In this document: one piece after another, positions 41,704 to 49,401 of the stretch
How positions within the stretch are numbered: the first letter of the stretch is position 1
Layout of the letters: every line of letters starts with the position of its first letter
Assembly (NCBI GenBank): GCA_900315285.1
Contig: OMYO01000001.1
Coordinates: 62,001 to 126,000, forward strand
Reading direction: 5' to 3'
DNA length: 64,000 bases
DNA from: an uncultured Eubacteriales bacterium
Lineage (GTDB): Bacteria; Bacillota; Clostridia; Oscillospirales; Acutalibacteraceae
Translations under genes and position numbers: made by a program
The notes under the pieces: generated by a model
Told to the model about the DNA's origin: nothing
The model's database searches: none
The model's input: the letters and a program-made list of their open reading frames with translations, nothing else

Positions 41704-42681
41704 ATGCAGGAGGACAAAAAGAAATATCGTGAAGTGGCAAACCTTCGTCACATGTTTGCCACGTTAGCCATCATATTACTGGTTCTGGCGGGCGCCCTGA
41801 CCTACCTGACCAATGCGGTGGATGTTGACCAAATTACCCAACCATTTAACATGCTCAGCGAGGATGCCAAGAAGGACTTGAACGGCACCCCCGGCGGGGA
41901 AGAGATCAACGGGAAGCTCCAGGAAATCATGAAAAAGAATGAGGAGCAGAACCGCAATGTGACCGGCATAAAAAAAGATGCCGAGCAGAGCGCCACGGAG
42001 GGCAGTCAAAAAAAAGGCCCCATTGGGTTGATCCATAAGGCCCAGCTCTATTATATCAGATTTAAGCTGACTATTGAAAAAATGGAGAACTACATCGCCA
42101 GGATTCCCTATAAACCGCTGATTGTTCTGGCACTGTTGTTCCTGTTTTTCCTAAAAGGCTTTGTCTCCATTACACCCATCTCGTTTACCTGCTTCTTAAG
42201 CGGTGTCATCTTCCCGTTTTGGTTCGCCATGATCATTAACGTGGTCGGCATGGTCTATATTTTCTCCATAAAATACCGAAAGGGCCGCAAGTCCAAGAAA
42301 AACACCATCCACAAATATGTCACCCGTTGGGAGCGGCTGGGGACGCTGATTGAGGACTCAGAGCGCGGCGAGGGCAAAGGAAACCCCTGGCTTTTGTTCC
42401 TGTTTCGACTGGCCCCCTCCATTCCCATCAACACCATCAGTACCCTGTATGGTTACATGGGGTTCCGGTACTCCTGGTACCTGGTCCTCTCGCTGCTTGG
42501 GTACAGCATCAAGCTCATAACGTTCACATCTATTGGTGCCAATATTGAAGACCCGTTTTCAGCGAAGTTTGTAGTCCCAATTCTGGTCATCCTCTATATG
42601 TCCGGTATTGCTATGGCGGTGCTGGCTACGGTCTATAAGGTCAAGGGGAATCTGCTGGCGGAGCCGGTGGAGACTTACTGA
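41704..42681 (+). CDS. VTT-domain (TVP38/TMEM64, DedA-like) membrane protein
   Basis: This 325-residue protein has an N-terminal membrane segment, a hydrophilic region of about 110 residues, and then a VTT domain of several hydrophobic segments. It shows PYKPLIVLALLFLFFLKGF, SITPISFTCFLSGVIFPFW and FRLAPSIPINTISTLYGYMGFRY, the re-entrant-loop motif of the family. Relatives act as lipid scramblases or transporters. AAGGAGGG precedes the ATG at 41704. The long insertion between the first membrane segment and the VTT core is unusual. Confidence 0.8.
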   Translation: MQEDKKKYREVANLRHMFATLAIILLVLAGALTYLTNAVDVDQITQPFNMLSEDAKKDLNGTPGGEEINGKLQEIMKKNEEQNRNVTGIKKDAEQSATEGSQKKGPIGLIHKAQLYYIRFKLTIEKMENYIARIPYKPLIVLALLFLFFLKGFVSITPISFTCFLSGVIFPFWFAMIINVVGMVYIFSIKYRKGRKSKKNTIHKYVTRWERLGTLIEDSERGEGKGNPWLLFLFRLAPSIPINTISTLYGYMGFRYSWYLVLSLLGYSIKLITFTSIGANIEDPFSAKFVVPILVILYMSGIAMAVLATVYKVKGNLLAEPVETY

Positions 42682-42687
42682 TTCTAT

Positions 42688-42759
42688 ATGGAGTGTGAGG
42701 GCAAATGTCCGAAATGCGGTTCCCGGGATAAAACAGTTCTGGGCAGACAATGGTGTTAG
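42688..42759 (+). other. 23-codon zinc-ribbon-like reading frame, possibly a remnant
   Basis: A short frame starting seven bases after the VTT gene reads MECEGKCPKCGSRDKTVLG and ends in WC before a TAG. The CEGKCPKCG cluster looks like half of a zinc ribbon. No ribosome site precedes it, and it runs into the left end of a structured repeat, so it is more likely a broken gene start than a functional peptide. Confidence 0.25.
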
Positions 42760-43012
42760 ACTATCTGCCTCAATAATTCTATTTTGGTCTGACGATTTTG
42801 TCCTATTTCTGGGGCGATTGAGCTGTTCGTCAGACCATCCCTCCTTTTTTCTCCTCTTTGGTCTATAATTCCAACCTTATTCGGTTTAATTTTCAGACCA
42901 TTTGAAGATTAATTGGCCGTTTGGTCTAACTTTCCTCGAGAATCCAACCGAAAGTGGTAGGAATCGTCAGACTAAATCGCGGAAAATAAGGGAAAAGGTC
43001 TAACTAGTCGCC
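42747..43012. repeat. Structured two-fold symmetric intergenic element, copy C
   Basis: The element consists of an end (42747-42762, containing GTTAGAC), three hairpin modules and an opposite end (42997-43012, containing GTCTAAC). All four linkers are exactly 23 bases: 42763-42785, 42837-42859, 42900-42922 and 42974-42996. Module 1 (42786-42836, 51 bases) has perfect ten-base ends GGTCTGACGA/TCGTCAGACC. Module 2 (42860-42899) starts GGTCT and ends CAGACC with an inner AACC/GGTT pair. Module 3 (42923-42973, 51 bases) starts GGTCTAAC and ends GTCAGACT. It fills most of the 460-bp gap before the first phosphatase gene and is related to copies A and B. No coding potential is seen. Confidence 0.7.
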
Positions 43013-43141
43013 AGCCGGAATTGAGATACAGAAAATCCTGTATTTTTATGCCCCTCTCTAAGCCCTGATTCGCAAAACATGGTAGACTGAAAGCAAGATA
43101 ATAGACATTAGTAGTTCACTTGTTTTCCAGAGAGGGATACC

Positions 43142-44005
43142 ATGATTCAATCCACATTCGCACTTAAAAACTCCATCGGTCTCACCGGGGTTCGGAATGC
43201 TCGGGAACTCGGCGGGTATCGGACTTCGGACGGCCGAGTCGTGAGACATGGATGTCTTCTCCGCACTGGGAAACTTGAGAACATGACCGATGCGGACCGA
43301 GACCGACTTCTGGGAACCTATCATTTAAAGAAAATCATCGACCTCCGATCCCCGGGAGAAATCTCCCGCTCTCCGGAACCAGTCCTGCCGGGCACGGAGT
43401 ACATCAACAGTGCCCCGCTTGGCTCCATTTTCCGTTGCTATGTTCCTGCCATTGACTGCCGGACCCCGGAGGGACGGAACTATCTCCGCTCCATTTTCCG
43501 GAGTCTATTGCAGCTTGACCGCAAAGGGGATCTCATGAAAAACTATTATACGGCCGGATACAACCAAATCTGCACAACGCAGCAAGGCATCGAGGCCTGC
43601 CGAATCTTCTTCCGCCAGTTGCTCGAGGCAGATGGAGACACTGTGCTCTGGCACTGCTCCGACGGGAAGGATCGGACTGGCAGCGCCGCCCTCCTTCTGC
43701 TCCTGGCCCTCGGTGTCGACCGGGAGACCGCCATCCAGGACTATCTCCTCTCGAACGATTATCTTGCCGACCTCATACAGGAAGGATATGACAAAACCCT
43801 CCAAAAATTTCGGAATCCGCAGGTCGCTGCGGATCTTGCCTCGTATCGCGGGGTACAGCGGGTATGGATTGAGGAATCCTTCCGGGCGATGGAGCGGAAT
43901 TTTGGTACTCCGGACGCTTTTCTGCGCAATGCCATTGGTCTCACCGACAGCGACTTTTCTAAATTAAGAGCCGCCTATACCGAATCCTGTGGTAGCTCTG
44001 CCTAA
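43142..44005 (+). CDS. Tyrosine/lipid phosphatase family protein (cytoplasmic paralogue)
   Basis: This 287-residue phosphatase has the signature loop HCSDGKDRTG with Cys172 and Arg178, the extended P-loop of the Y_phosphatase3 family that includes Mycobacterium MptpB and Listeria LipA, dual protein and phosphoinositide phosphatases. The N-terminal half shows the conserved GVRNARELGGYRT and HLKKIIDLRSPGE. No signal peptide is present, unlike the three neighbouring paralogues, so this copy should be intracellular. AGAGAGGG precedes the ATG. It ends in a strong terminator. Confidence 0.9.
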   Translation: MIQSTFALKNSIGLTGVRNARELGGYRTSDGRVVRHGCLLRTGKLENMTDADRDRLLGTYHLKKIIDLRSPGEISRSPEPVLPGTEYINSAPLGSIFRCYVPAIDCRTPEGRNYLRSIFRSLLQLDRKGDLMKNYYTAGYNQICTTQQGIEACRIFFRQLLEADGDTVLWHCSDGKDRTGSAALLLLLALGVDRETAIQDYLLSNDYLADLIQEGYDKTLQKFRNPQVAADLASYRGVQRVWIEESFRAMERNFGTPDAFLRNAIGLTDSDFSKLRAAYTESCGSSA

Positions 44006-44036
44006 TTACCACCGCATAACCTAAATAAAGAACGAA

Positions 44037-44076
44037 GGAGCGGTACCACTTCCTAGTGATACCGCTCCCTTTTCTT
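44037..44076. terminator. Terminator between phosphatase and DUF2804 genes (convergent)
   Basis: GGAGCGGTACCACT pairs with AGTGATACCGCTCC around a four-base loop, followed by CTTTTCTTT on the plus strand. It can serve both converging genes. Confidence 0.85.
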
Positions 44077-44091
44077 TATGAAACCAGAGAC

Positions 44092-45249
44092 TTACATGAG
44101 GACGTCCCGGATTTCACCGATGGCGGGCATGCCCGTCACGTCGTATTTGTTGCCGTTCTCATCGTAGACATAGCCCTTCAGGGTGCCGAAGGTGATGTGG
44201 TAGTTCATCTTGATGACACCGAGGTCAAACTGGATGAGGTTCCGGTCGGCAATATTCATTTCCAGATTGGTCATGCCGTGCTGGTCCTGAATGATCCAAT
44301 GGTTGTACTCAGGATGCTGGAACTTGACCGGGGTCAGGCGGCTGGAGTCGTTCTCGAGCCAGATGAGGTCCTCGTTGTACCGCTCCGGGTCTGTGGACTG
44401 GTTGTCGGTCAGGTTGATACCGAAGTACTTGCGGCCGCCGTCGTAGTCCATTTTGCCCATGGTGGTGACCCAGTCATAGTAGGCGTTGTAAGGATAGTAG
44501 CCCTTGTGGTCGTCAATGATGGCGACGGACTCGTCATCCGTCTTATAGATTCTGCCGTTCCAGTTGAGGTAGCCGCTGCTGGCGAACAAGTCCTTCTGGG
44601 TATAGAGCGGTTTGTTCTCGCCGAACGGGCAGACGATGACGCTGGGCTTCGAGACACGCTTCAAGTCAAACTGGTACTGGACGGTACCCGGAAGGCCAAT
44701 GGCGCTGCCGTTACCCGAGGCACGACCGTTGTTGAAGTCGTTGTTGATGGTCATGCTGCTGATGGCGGACTTCACATAGGTCTGATTTCCATCATACAGG
44801 TTTGCGGCGATTTTCTGGTCGCCTGCAACCGCTGCGCCGACCCAGGAATACATTTTCTGCTCCGCCTTGACGAAAAGCAGCGTCATGTTGACCGCTGCGA
44901 CACCGCCGATTTCCTGGATGGCGGCGAGAAGCGTGAAGTCCTTCGTGTCGACCTCAAGAGCCTCCCATTTTGTGAGACGCATGAAGTTCAGGGAGTCCGG
45001 GAACACCTCGGACTGGCCCTTGATGTCCTCCAGGTTGATGTTCTTGATCTCACTGTTGAATGTGCCAAAACGGGCCTTGCCGTTCTCATCCACCAGGGAC
45101 TCCGGCGGGTCCACCGCAATGCGGTCCGGTGAGAGATAGGGCTTGAAGTTTGGCTTTGTCTCCGCAAAGGCGAAGATGGTGCCCACGGACAACAGCATGA
45201 TAAGCGCCATAATGACGGCAATTGTCCGGAAAGCAAAATTCTTTTTCAT
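44092..45249 (-). CDS. Secreted DUF2804-family protein
   Basis: This 385-residue protein has a cleavable signal peptide (MKKNFAFRTIAVIMALIML to FAFAE, cleavage near residue 28). The remainder resembles DUF2804, a beta-rich, lipocalin/AttH-like fold: DWVTTMGKMDYDGG, FGINLTDNQSTDPERYNEDLIW, LTPVKF and ITFGTLKGYVYDENG. Most DUF2804 proteins lack a signal peptide, so secretion is a special feature. The ATG at 45249 has GGAGG six bases upstream. It sits inside the phosphatase array but on the opposite strand. Its function is unknown; binding of a lipid or isoprenoid is a guess from the fold. Confidence 0.7.
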   Translation of the reverse strand: MKKNFAFRTIAVIMALIMLLSVGTIFAFAETKPNFKPYLSPDRIAVDPPESLVDENGKARFGTFNSEIKNINLEDIKGQSEVFPDSLNFMRLTKWEALEVDTKDFTLLAAIQEIGGVAAVNMTLLFVKAEQKMYSWVGAAVAGDQKIAANLYDGNQTYVKSAISSMTINNDFNNGRASGNGSAIGLPGTVQYQFDLKRVSKPSVIVCPFGENKPLYTQKDLFASSGYLNWNGRIYKTDDESVAIIDDHKGYYPYNAYYDWVTTMGKMDYDGGRKYFGINLTDNQSTDPERYNEDLIWLENDSSRLTPVKFQHPEYNHWIIQDQHGMTNLEMNIADRNLIQFDLGVIKMNYHITFGTLKGYVYDENGNKYDVTGMPAIGEIRDVLM

Positions 45250-45325
45250 TTCGATCCTCCTTATTCCTTGGGGAAGGCACTTGTCCGCACGAAAGTGGCA
45301 TTCTCCAATGATATCGTGCACATGA

Positions 45326-45353
45326 ATAGTACAACATGCACAATTCTTTTCAA
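45326..45353 (-). promoter_or_regulatory. Possible promoter of the DUF2804 gene
   Basis: On the minus strand, TTGAAA and TACTAT are separated by 16 bases, about 77 bases upstream of the start. The rest of the 310-bp divergent gap has an orphan GTGAATCGCCC motif (45435-45445) and the leader hairpin of the next phosphatase. Confidence 0.45.
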
Positions 45354-45529
45354 CATTATTATATTTCTTCTGTATGTTTCAGTTCAAGAGACAAGACCAT
45401 TTCAAACGGATGTCGTTGATAAAAATATGACACCAGTGAATCGCCCACGGGAAAAAGAGACAGAATTTTACCGGGATTTAACGGCATCTCTCCGGAATTT
45501 TTTACCTGAATGGCATAGGATACCTCCAT

Positions 45530-45543
45530 CATTCTGAAAATGA
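45530..45543 (+). promoter_or_regulatory. Leader hairpin next to the ribosome site, first secreted phosphatase
   Basis: TCATT-CTGA-AATGA is a small inverted repeat directly followed by the AGGAG ribosome site. A matching repeat precedes the paralogue at 47610, so it was duplicated or conserved with the gene. Confidence 0.4.
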
Positions 45544-45559
45544 AGGAGAATTCCAAGAC

Positions 45560-46483
45560 ATGAAAAAAGTCACCAGCATTGTACTGGCGCTCATCATGGC
45601 CCTCTCTGTCATCTTCTGTGCCGTACCGGCACTGGCAGCAGATAATCAGGCCGCCCAGAACGCCGCAGCAGCCAATAATCATCACTCCATCGGACTTACG
45701 GGCGTAAAGAACGCAAGAGAGCTCGGCGGTTACAAGACCACTGATGGGCGCACCGTAAAATCCGGCAAGCTCCTCCGCACCGGCAAGCTGGTAAAGGCCA
45801 CCGACGAGGACAAGCAGAAACTCGTGGACACCTATCATCTCACAAAGGATATAGATTTCCGCTTTGACGCAGAAATTGCCAAAGACCCGGACCCAACTCT
45901 TCCCGGTGTAGAATATTACAACTTCCCGGCTGTCGGAATCAGCATGATCGACCTCACCTCGGAAGAGGGCCAGGGCTACACTAAAGATGCTCTGAACTCC
46001 CTCATCAAGATGGACAAGGACGGAAACCTCATCAACTCCTACTATAAGATGATGTACCGTTCCCTCTATGTCACCGATGACGGTCTCAACGCCTACCGCA
46101 ATTTCTTCCAGCAGCTTCTTGCCGCCAACGGCAACACCGTACTCTGGCACTGCTCCGCCGGTAAAGACCGTGCAGGCAATGCAGCTTTCCTGCTGCTCAT
46201 CCTCCTCGGCGTCGACCAGGAGACCGCCATCCAGGACTTCCTGAATACGAACTACTTCAAGCAGGAGGAAATCCAGGAGAGCTACGACAAGGTCTACAAG
46301 CTCACAAAGGACAAAAACATTGCCAACGACATTGCGTCCAATGAGGGCGTCAAGAGAGAGTGGATCGAGGAGTCCATCAAGACCATCATGAGTGTCTACG
46401 GTTCCTATGACAACTACTTCCATCAGGGACTCGGCCTGAGCGACGCTGACATCCAGCAGCTCCGTGCCGCCTATACTGAATAA
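45560..46483 (+). CDS. Secreted tyrosine/lipid phosphatase family protein (paralogue 2)
   Basis: This 307-residue protein has a signal peptide (MKKVTSIVLALIMALSVIF to ALAAD, cleavage near residue 27). A complete phosphatase domain follows with HCSAGKDRAG (Cys198, Arg204), SIGLTGVKNARELGGYKT and a C-terminal WIEESIKTIMSVYGSYDNYF. It is exported, so its substrates must lie in the envelope or outside; phosphoinositides or phosphoproteins of a host are possible but unproven. It is very similar to the gene at 47610, including the leader. AAGGAG precedes the ATG. Confidence 0.9.
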   Translation: MKKVTSIVLALIMALSVIFCAVPALAADNQAAQNAAAANNHHSIGLTGVKNARELGGYKTTDGRTVKSGKLLRTGKLVKATDEDKQKLVDTYHLTKDIDFRFDAEIAKDPDPTLPGVEYYNFPAVGISMIDLTSEEGQGYTKDALNSLIKMDKDGNLINSYYKMMYRSLYVTDDGLNAYRNFFQQLLAANGNTVLWHCSAGKDRAGNAAFLLLILLGVDQETAIQDFLNTNYFKQEEIQESYDKVYKLTKDKNIANDIASNEGVKREWIEESIKTIMSVYGSYDNYFHQGLGLSDADIQQLRAAYTE

Positions 46484-46512
46484 ACTATTCCCATTCCCAC
46501 ACCTTGAACAGG

Positions 46513-46541
46513 ACGGCCAGTTCCCCGGAACCGGCCGTTTT
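46513..46541 (+). terminator. Hairpin terminator between phosphatase paralogues 2 and 3
   Basis: ACGGCC-A-GTTCC pairs with GGAAC-C-GGCCGT, followed by TTTTGTC. The T run is short, so part of the transcripts may continue into the next gene 26 bp downstream. Confidence 0.6.
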
Positions 46542-46566
46542 GTCTACCCAGCCAGGAGGCCCCCTC

Positions 46567-47514
46567 ATGAAAAGATTCTTCCACACCATCCTCGCCGTTT
46601 TCCTCGCCCTTATCATGGGCGCAGCAGCAGTCTCCTCTGCCTTTGCCGCCATTCCGCAGGAAGAGGCCATTGCACAGGCCAACGCCTATCAGAAGCACTC
46701 CATTGGCCTCACCGGGGTCAAAAATGCCCGTGAGCTCGGCGGCTACAAGACTGGCGATGGACGGACCGTTAAATTTGGCAAACTCCTCCGCACCGGCAAA
46801 CTGGTAAACGCCACGGAGGCGGACCGTAAGAAGCTCGTGGAGACCTATCACCTGAAGAAAAATATCGACTTCCGGTCCAGCGGAGAAATTGAGGACGCCC
46901 CAGACCCGGAACTCCCAGGAGTCGCCTATTACAACTATTCCGCGCTGGGCAGCACATTCCAGGCCTATGTGCCAGTCGTGGACGGTAGAACGGAAGAAGG
47001 ACTAGCCTACACCCTCGCATTTGCGAAGACGATTCTGGAACTGGACCGCAATGGGGACTTCTTCGACACCTATTACAAGGCAGAGTACACACAGCTCTAC
47101 ACTACGGAAGCCGGTATTGATTCCTACCGTGAGTTCTTCCACCAGCTTCTTGCCGCAAACGGTGACACGGTGCTCTGGCACTGCTCCGCCGGCAAAGACC
47201 GCACCGGCAATGCGGCCATGCTTCTCCTGATTGCCCTTGGCGTGGACAAGGAGACCGCCATCCAGGACTACCTCCTCACCAACGACTATGTGGCAGCAGA
47301 TAAGAAGGCTGCCTATGACAAGTACTATGAGAAGACCCACAATGAGAAGATTGCCCAGGATTTCGCCTCCGACCCGGGCGTAAAACGTGCCTGGATTGAG
47401 GAGTCGTTCAAGACGATTGAGAAGTACTATGGCTCTGTAAATGGATATCTTCACAAAGCACTTGGGCTTACAGATGACGATATTGCAAAGCTGCGCGCCG
47501 CCTACACCGAATAG
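46567..47514 (+). CDS. Secreted tyrosine/lipid phosphatase family protein (paralogue 3)
   Basis: This 315-residue protein has a signal peptide (residues 1-27, ending SSAFAA). The phosphatase domain has HCSAGKDRTG (Cys206, Arg212) and the paralogue signature HSIGLTGVKNARELGGYKT. In the region between the two halves (STFQAYVPVVDGRTEEG) it is closer to the cytoplasmic copy at 43142 than to the other secreted ones, suggesting two lineages in the array. The start at 46567 has AGGAGG seven bases upstream; the longer frame includes the preceding terminator and is rejected. Confidence 0.9.
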   Translation: MKRFFHTILAVFLALIMGAAAVSSAFAAIPQEEAIAQANAYQKHSIGLTGVKNARELGGYKTGDGRTVKFGKLLRTGKLVNATEADRKKLVETYHLKKNIDFRSSGEIEDAPDPELPGVAYYNYSALGSTFQAYVPVVDGRTEEGLAYTLAFAKTILELDRNGDFFDTYYKAEYTQLYTTEAGIDSYREFFHQLLAANGDTVLWHCSAGKDRTGNAAMLLLIALGVDKETAIQDYLLTNDYVAADKKAAYDKYYEKTHNEKIAQDFASDPGVKRAWIEESFKTIEKYYGSVNGYLHKALGLTDDDIAKLRAAYTE

Positions 47515-47579
47515 GATAGTCTGAATTCGGTTTGCCGAATTTTCCCAATCTTTTTCTCCGCTGGCAGCGTAAAATACCC

Positions 47580-47594
47580 TCATTCTAAGAATGA
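47580..47594 (+). promoter_or_regulatory. Leader hairpin next to the ribosome site, paralogue 4
   Basis: TCATTC-TAA-GAATGA is directly followed by AGGAG. It matches the repeat at 45530 in position and sequence. A TAAAAT -10-like box lies at 47570-47575. Confidence 0.4.
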
Positions 47595-47609
47595 AGGAGA
47601 CAACCGCAG

Positions 47610-48533
47610 ATGAAGAAAGTCACCAGCATCCTATTGGCGCTTGTTATGGCCCTTTCCGTACTATTCTGTGCGCTTCCAGCATTGGCCGCTGACAATGAGA
47701 AAGCAATAGAGGCAGCAGCGGCCTATGACCGCCACTCCATTGGGCTGAAGGGCGTCAAGAATGCCCGGGAACTCGGCGGATACCAGACCACCGACGGCCG
47801 CACGGTAAAGTTTGGCAAACTCCTCCGCACGGGCAAACTCGTCAAGGCCACGGATGAGGATAAAGAAAAGCTCATAGACAAATACCATCTCACGAAGGAT
47901 ATCGACTTCCGGCTCAAGGAAGAAGTTGCCCTTAACCCGGATCCAGAGCTGGACGGCGTGGAGTATTACAACTTCCCTGCTTTCGGTGCCAGCATGATAG
48001 ATCTCTCCTCCGATGAAGGGCGAGGATACGTCAATGACATGCTGCAGTCCGTCATCAAGGCGGATACGGACGGGAACCTCATCAACACCTATCACAAGAT
48101 GACATACCGTTCTTTCTATAACACAGATCAAGGGCTCAATGCCTACCGCAACTTCTTCCAGCAACTTCTCGACGCAAATGGCGACACGGTACTCTGGCAC
48201 TGCTCCTCCGGCAAAGACCGTGCGGGAAATGCTGCCTTTCTGCTCCTCATCCTGCTGGGCGTCGATCAGGAGACCGCCATCCAGGACTTCCTGAATACAA
48301 ATTATTACTACGAGGACGAAACCGAGGAGCGGTATGAAAAGGTGTACAAACTCACTGGCAACCAGTCCATCGCCAATGACATAGCCTCAGATGCCGGCGT
48401 AAAGCGGGAGTGGATTGAGCTGTCCATCAAGACTATCATGGACAACTTCGGCTCCTATGACAATTACTTCCATAAAGGTCTCGGCCTGACGGATGCCGAC
48501 ATCCAGCAACTTCGAAACGCCTATACAGAGTAA
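47610..48533 (+). CDS. Secreted tyrosine/lipid phosphatase family protein (paralogue 4)
   Basis: This 307-residue protein is a close copy of the gene at 45560 and has the same length. It has a signal peptide ending near ALAAD, HCSSGKDRAG (Cys198, Arg204), KGVKNARELGGYQT and the shared C-terminus QLRNAYTE. All catalytic residues are kept. It is the last member of the array on this strand and is followed by a strong terminator and then a convergent tRNA-Ser. Confidence 0.9.
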   Translation: MKKVTSILLALVMALSVLFCALPALAADNEKAIEAAAAYDRHSIGLKGVKNARELGGYQTTDGRTVKFGKLLRTGKLVKATDEDKEKLIDKYHLTKDIDFRLKEEVALNPDPELDGVEYYNFPAFGASMIDLSSDEGRGYVNDMLQSVIKADTDGNLINTYHKMTYRSFYNTDQGLNAYRNFFQQLLDANGDTVLWHCSSGKDRAGNAAFLLLILLGVDQETAIQDFLNTNYYYEDETEERYEKVYKLTGNQSIANDIASDAGVKREWIELSIKTIMDNFGSYDNYFHKGLGLTDADIQQLRNAYTE

Positions 48534-48542
48534 ACAATCGAT

Positions 48543-48573
48543 AACGTCCCGGACAAACTCCGGGGCGTTTTTT
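48543..48573 (+). terminator. Terminator of the phosphatase array
   Basis: AACGTCCCGGA pairs with TCCGGGGCGTT around a five-base loop and is followed by TTTTC. Confidence 0.85.
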
Positions 48574-48597
48574 CTTGCCTACCGGGCGATTCAGCCT

Positions 48598-48642
48598 TTA
48601 AAAAAAGAAGAAGCCCTGTGACTGTCTCCAGTTACAGGACTC
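48598..48642 (-). terminator. Terminator of tRNA-Ser
   Basis: On the minus strand, GAGTCCTGTAACTG pairs with CAGTCACAGGGCTTC (one mismatch and G-T pairs), then CTTTTTTT follows. It begins eight bases after the tRNA end. Confidence 0.75.
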
Positions 48643-48649
48643 TTTTTCA

Positions 48650-48742
48650 TGGCGGAGAGCAAGGGATTCGAACCCTCGAAACGACTTTAATCGTTTACAC
48701 GATTTCCAATCGTGCTCCTTCGGCCAGCTCGGACAACTCTCC
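48650..48742 (-). tRNA. tRNA-Ser (anticodon GGA)
   Basis: This is a 93-base tRNA with a long variable arm and an encoded CCA. The acceptor strands GGAGAGT and GCTCTCC pair with one G-T pair, and the discriminator is G. The anticodon stem-loop ACGATTGGAAATCGT has GGA in the anticodon position. The T loop reads GTTCGAATC. Its length and long variable arm agree with serine. Confidence 0.95.
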
Positions 48743-48800
48743 ATGATAGCCAAAACAATATGTTTTTCACTTGTCGTTGCGTCACCCGCAACACTTAGAA

Positions 48801-48829
48801 ATTATACAGGGTCGACTTGGAAAAAGCAA
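48801..48829 (-). promoter_or_regulatory. Sigma-A-type promoter of tRNA-Ser
   Basis: TTGCTT and a perfect TATAAT are separated by 17 bases on the minus strand, leaving a leader of about 50 bases before the mature tRNA. Confidence 0.65.
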
Positions 48830-48854
48830 GGACTATTTTCCAAAATAGCGTGAT

Positions 48855-48883
48855 TTTACATTCTTTTTGGCCTATGCTAAGAT
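48855..48883 (+). promoter_or_regulatory. Sigma-A-type promoter of nrdR
   Basis: TTTACA and TAAGAT are separated by 17 bases, 35 bases upstream of the nrdR start. No NrdR box pair is evident here. Confidence 0.6.
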
Positions 48884-48918
48884 AAAATAAATTTTAGAGA
48901 ACAGGCAGGTGTTACGCC

Positions 48919-49398
48919 ATGAGATGCCCCTATTGCGGCTGTGAGGACAGCAAAGTCATAGACTCCCGTCCAACGGATGAGGGTGAGCGCATCCGTCGCC
49001 GCCGGGAATGCACTTCCTGCGGCAAGCGCTTCACGACCTACGAGGTCATTGAGACCGTCCCCATCATAGTGGTAAAAAAGGACAATTCCCGTGAGACCTT
49101 TGACCGGAACAAGCTGTTCAAAGGAATGCTCCGGGCCTGCGAAAAGCGGCCGGTTCCGGTCACCACACTGGAAAAAGCCGTCTCCGAAATTGAGACCCAG
49201 CTGCAGAACTCCCTGGAAAAGGAGGTCTCCTCCACAAAGATCGGTGAGCTCGCCATGGACAAACTGAAGTCCATTGACGAGGTGGCGTATGTCCGGTTTG
49301 CATCGGTGTATCGCCAATTCAAGGACATCAACACCTTCATGGAGGAACTGTCCAAGCTTCTCGAAGAAAATGGAGCGCGCAGCAGCGGAAAGAAGTAA
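48919..49398 (+). CDS. nrdR: Ribonucleotide reductase transcriptional regulator NrdR
   Basis: NrdR senses ATP and dATP and represses ribonucleotide reductase genes. The 159-residue protein has the N-terminal zinc ribbon ([18 protein letters not shown], then [12 protein letters not shown]) and an ATP-cone domain with [16 protein letters not shown] and [13 protein letters not shown]. Length and motif order are standard. Only three bases separate it from the following M20 peptidase gene, so they are co-transcribed. Confidence 0.97.
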   Translation: MRCPYCGCEDSKVIDSRPTDEGERIRRRRECTSCGKRFTTYEVIETVPIIVVKKDNSRETFDRNKLFKGMLRACEKRPVPVTTLEKAVSEIETQLQNSLEKEVSSTKIGELAMDKLKSIDEVAYVRFASVYRQFKDINTFMEELSKLLEENGARSSGKK

Positions 49399-49401
49399 AA
49401 A

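Noticed and set aside
42747-43012. GTTAGAC and GTCTAAC in element C match the integron attC core consensus
   Set aside because: attC sites are separated by gene cassettes and have L boxes and extrahelical bases. Here the spacers are 23 bases, modules repeat symmetrically, and no integrase or cassette is present.
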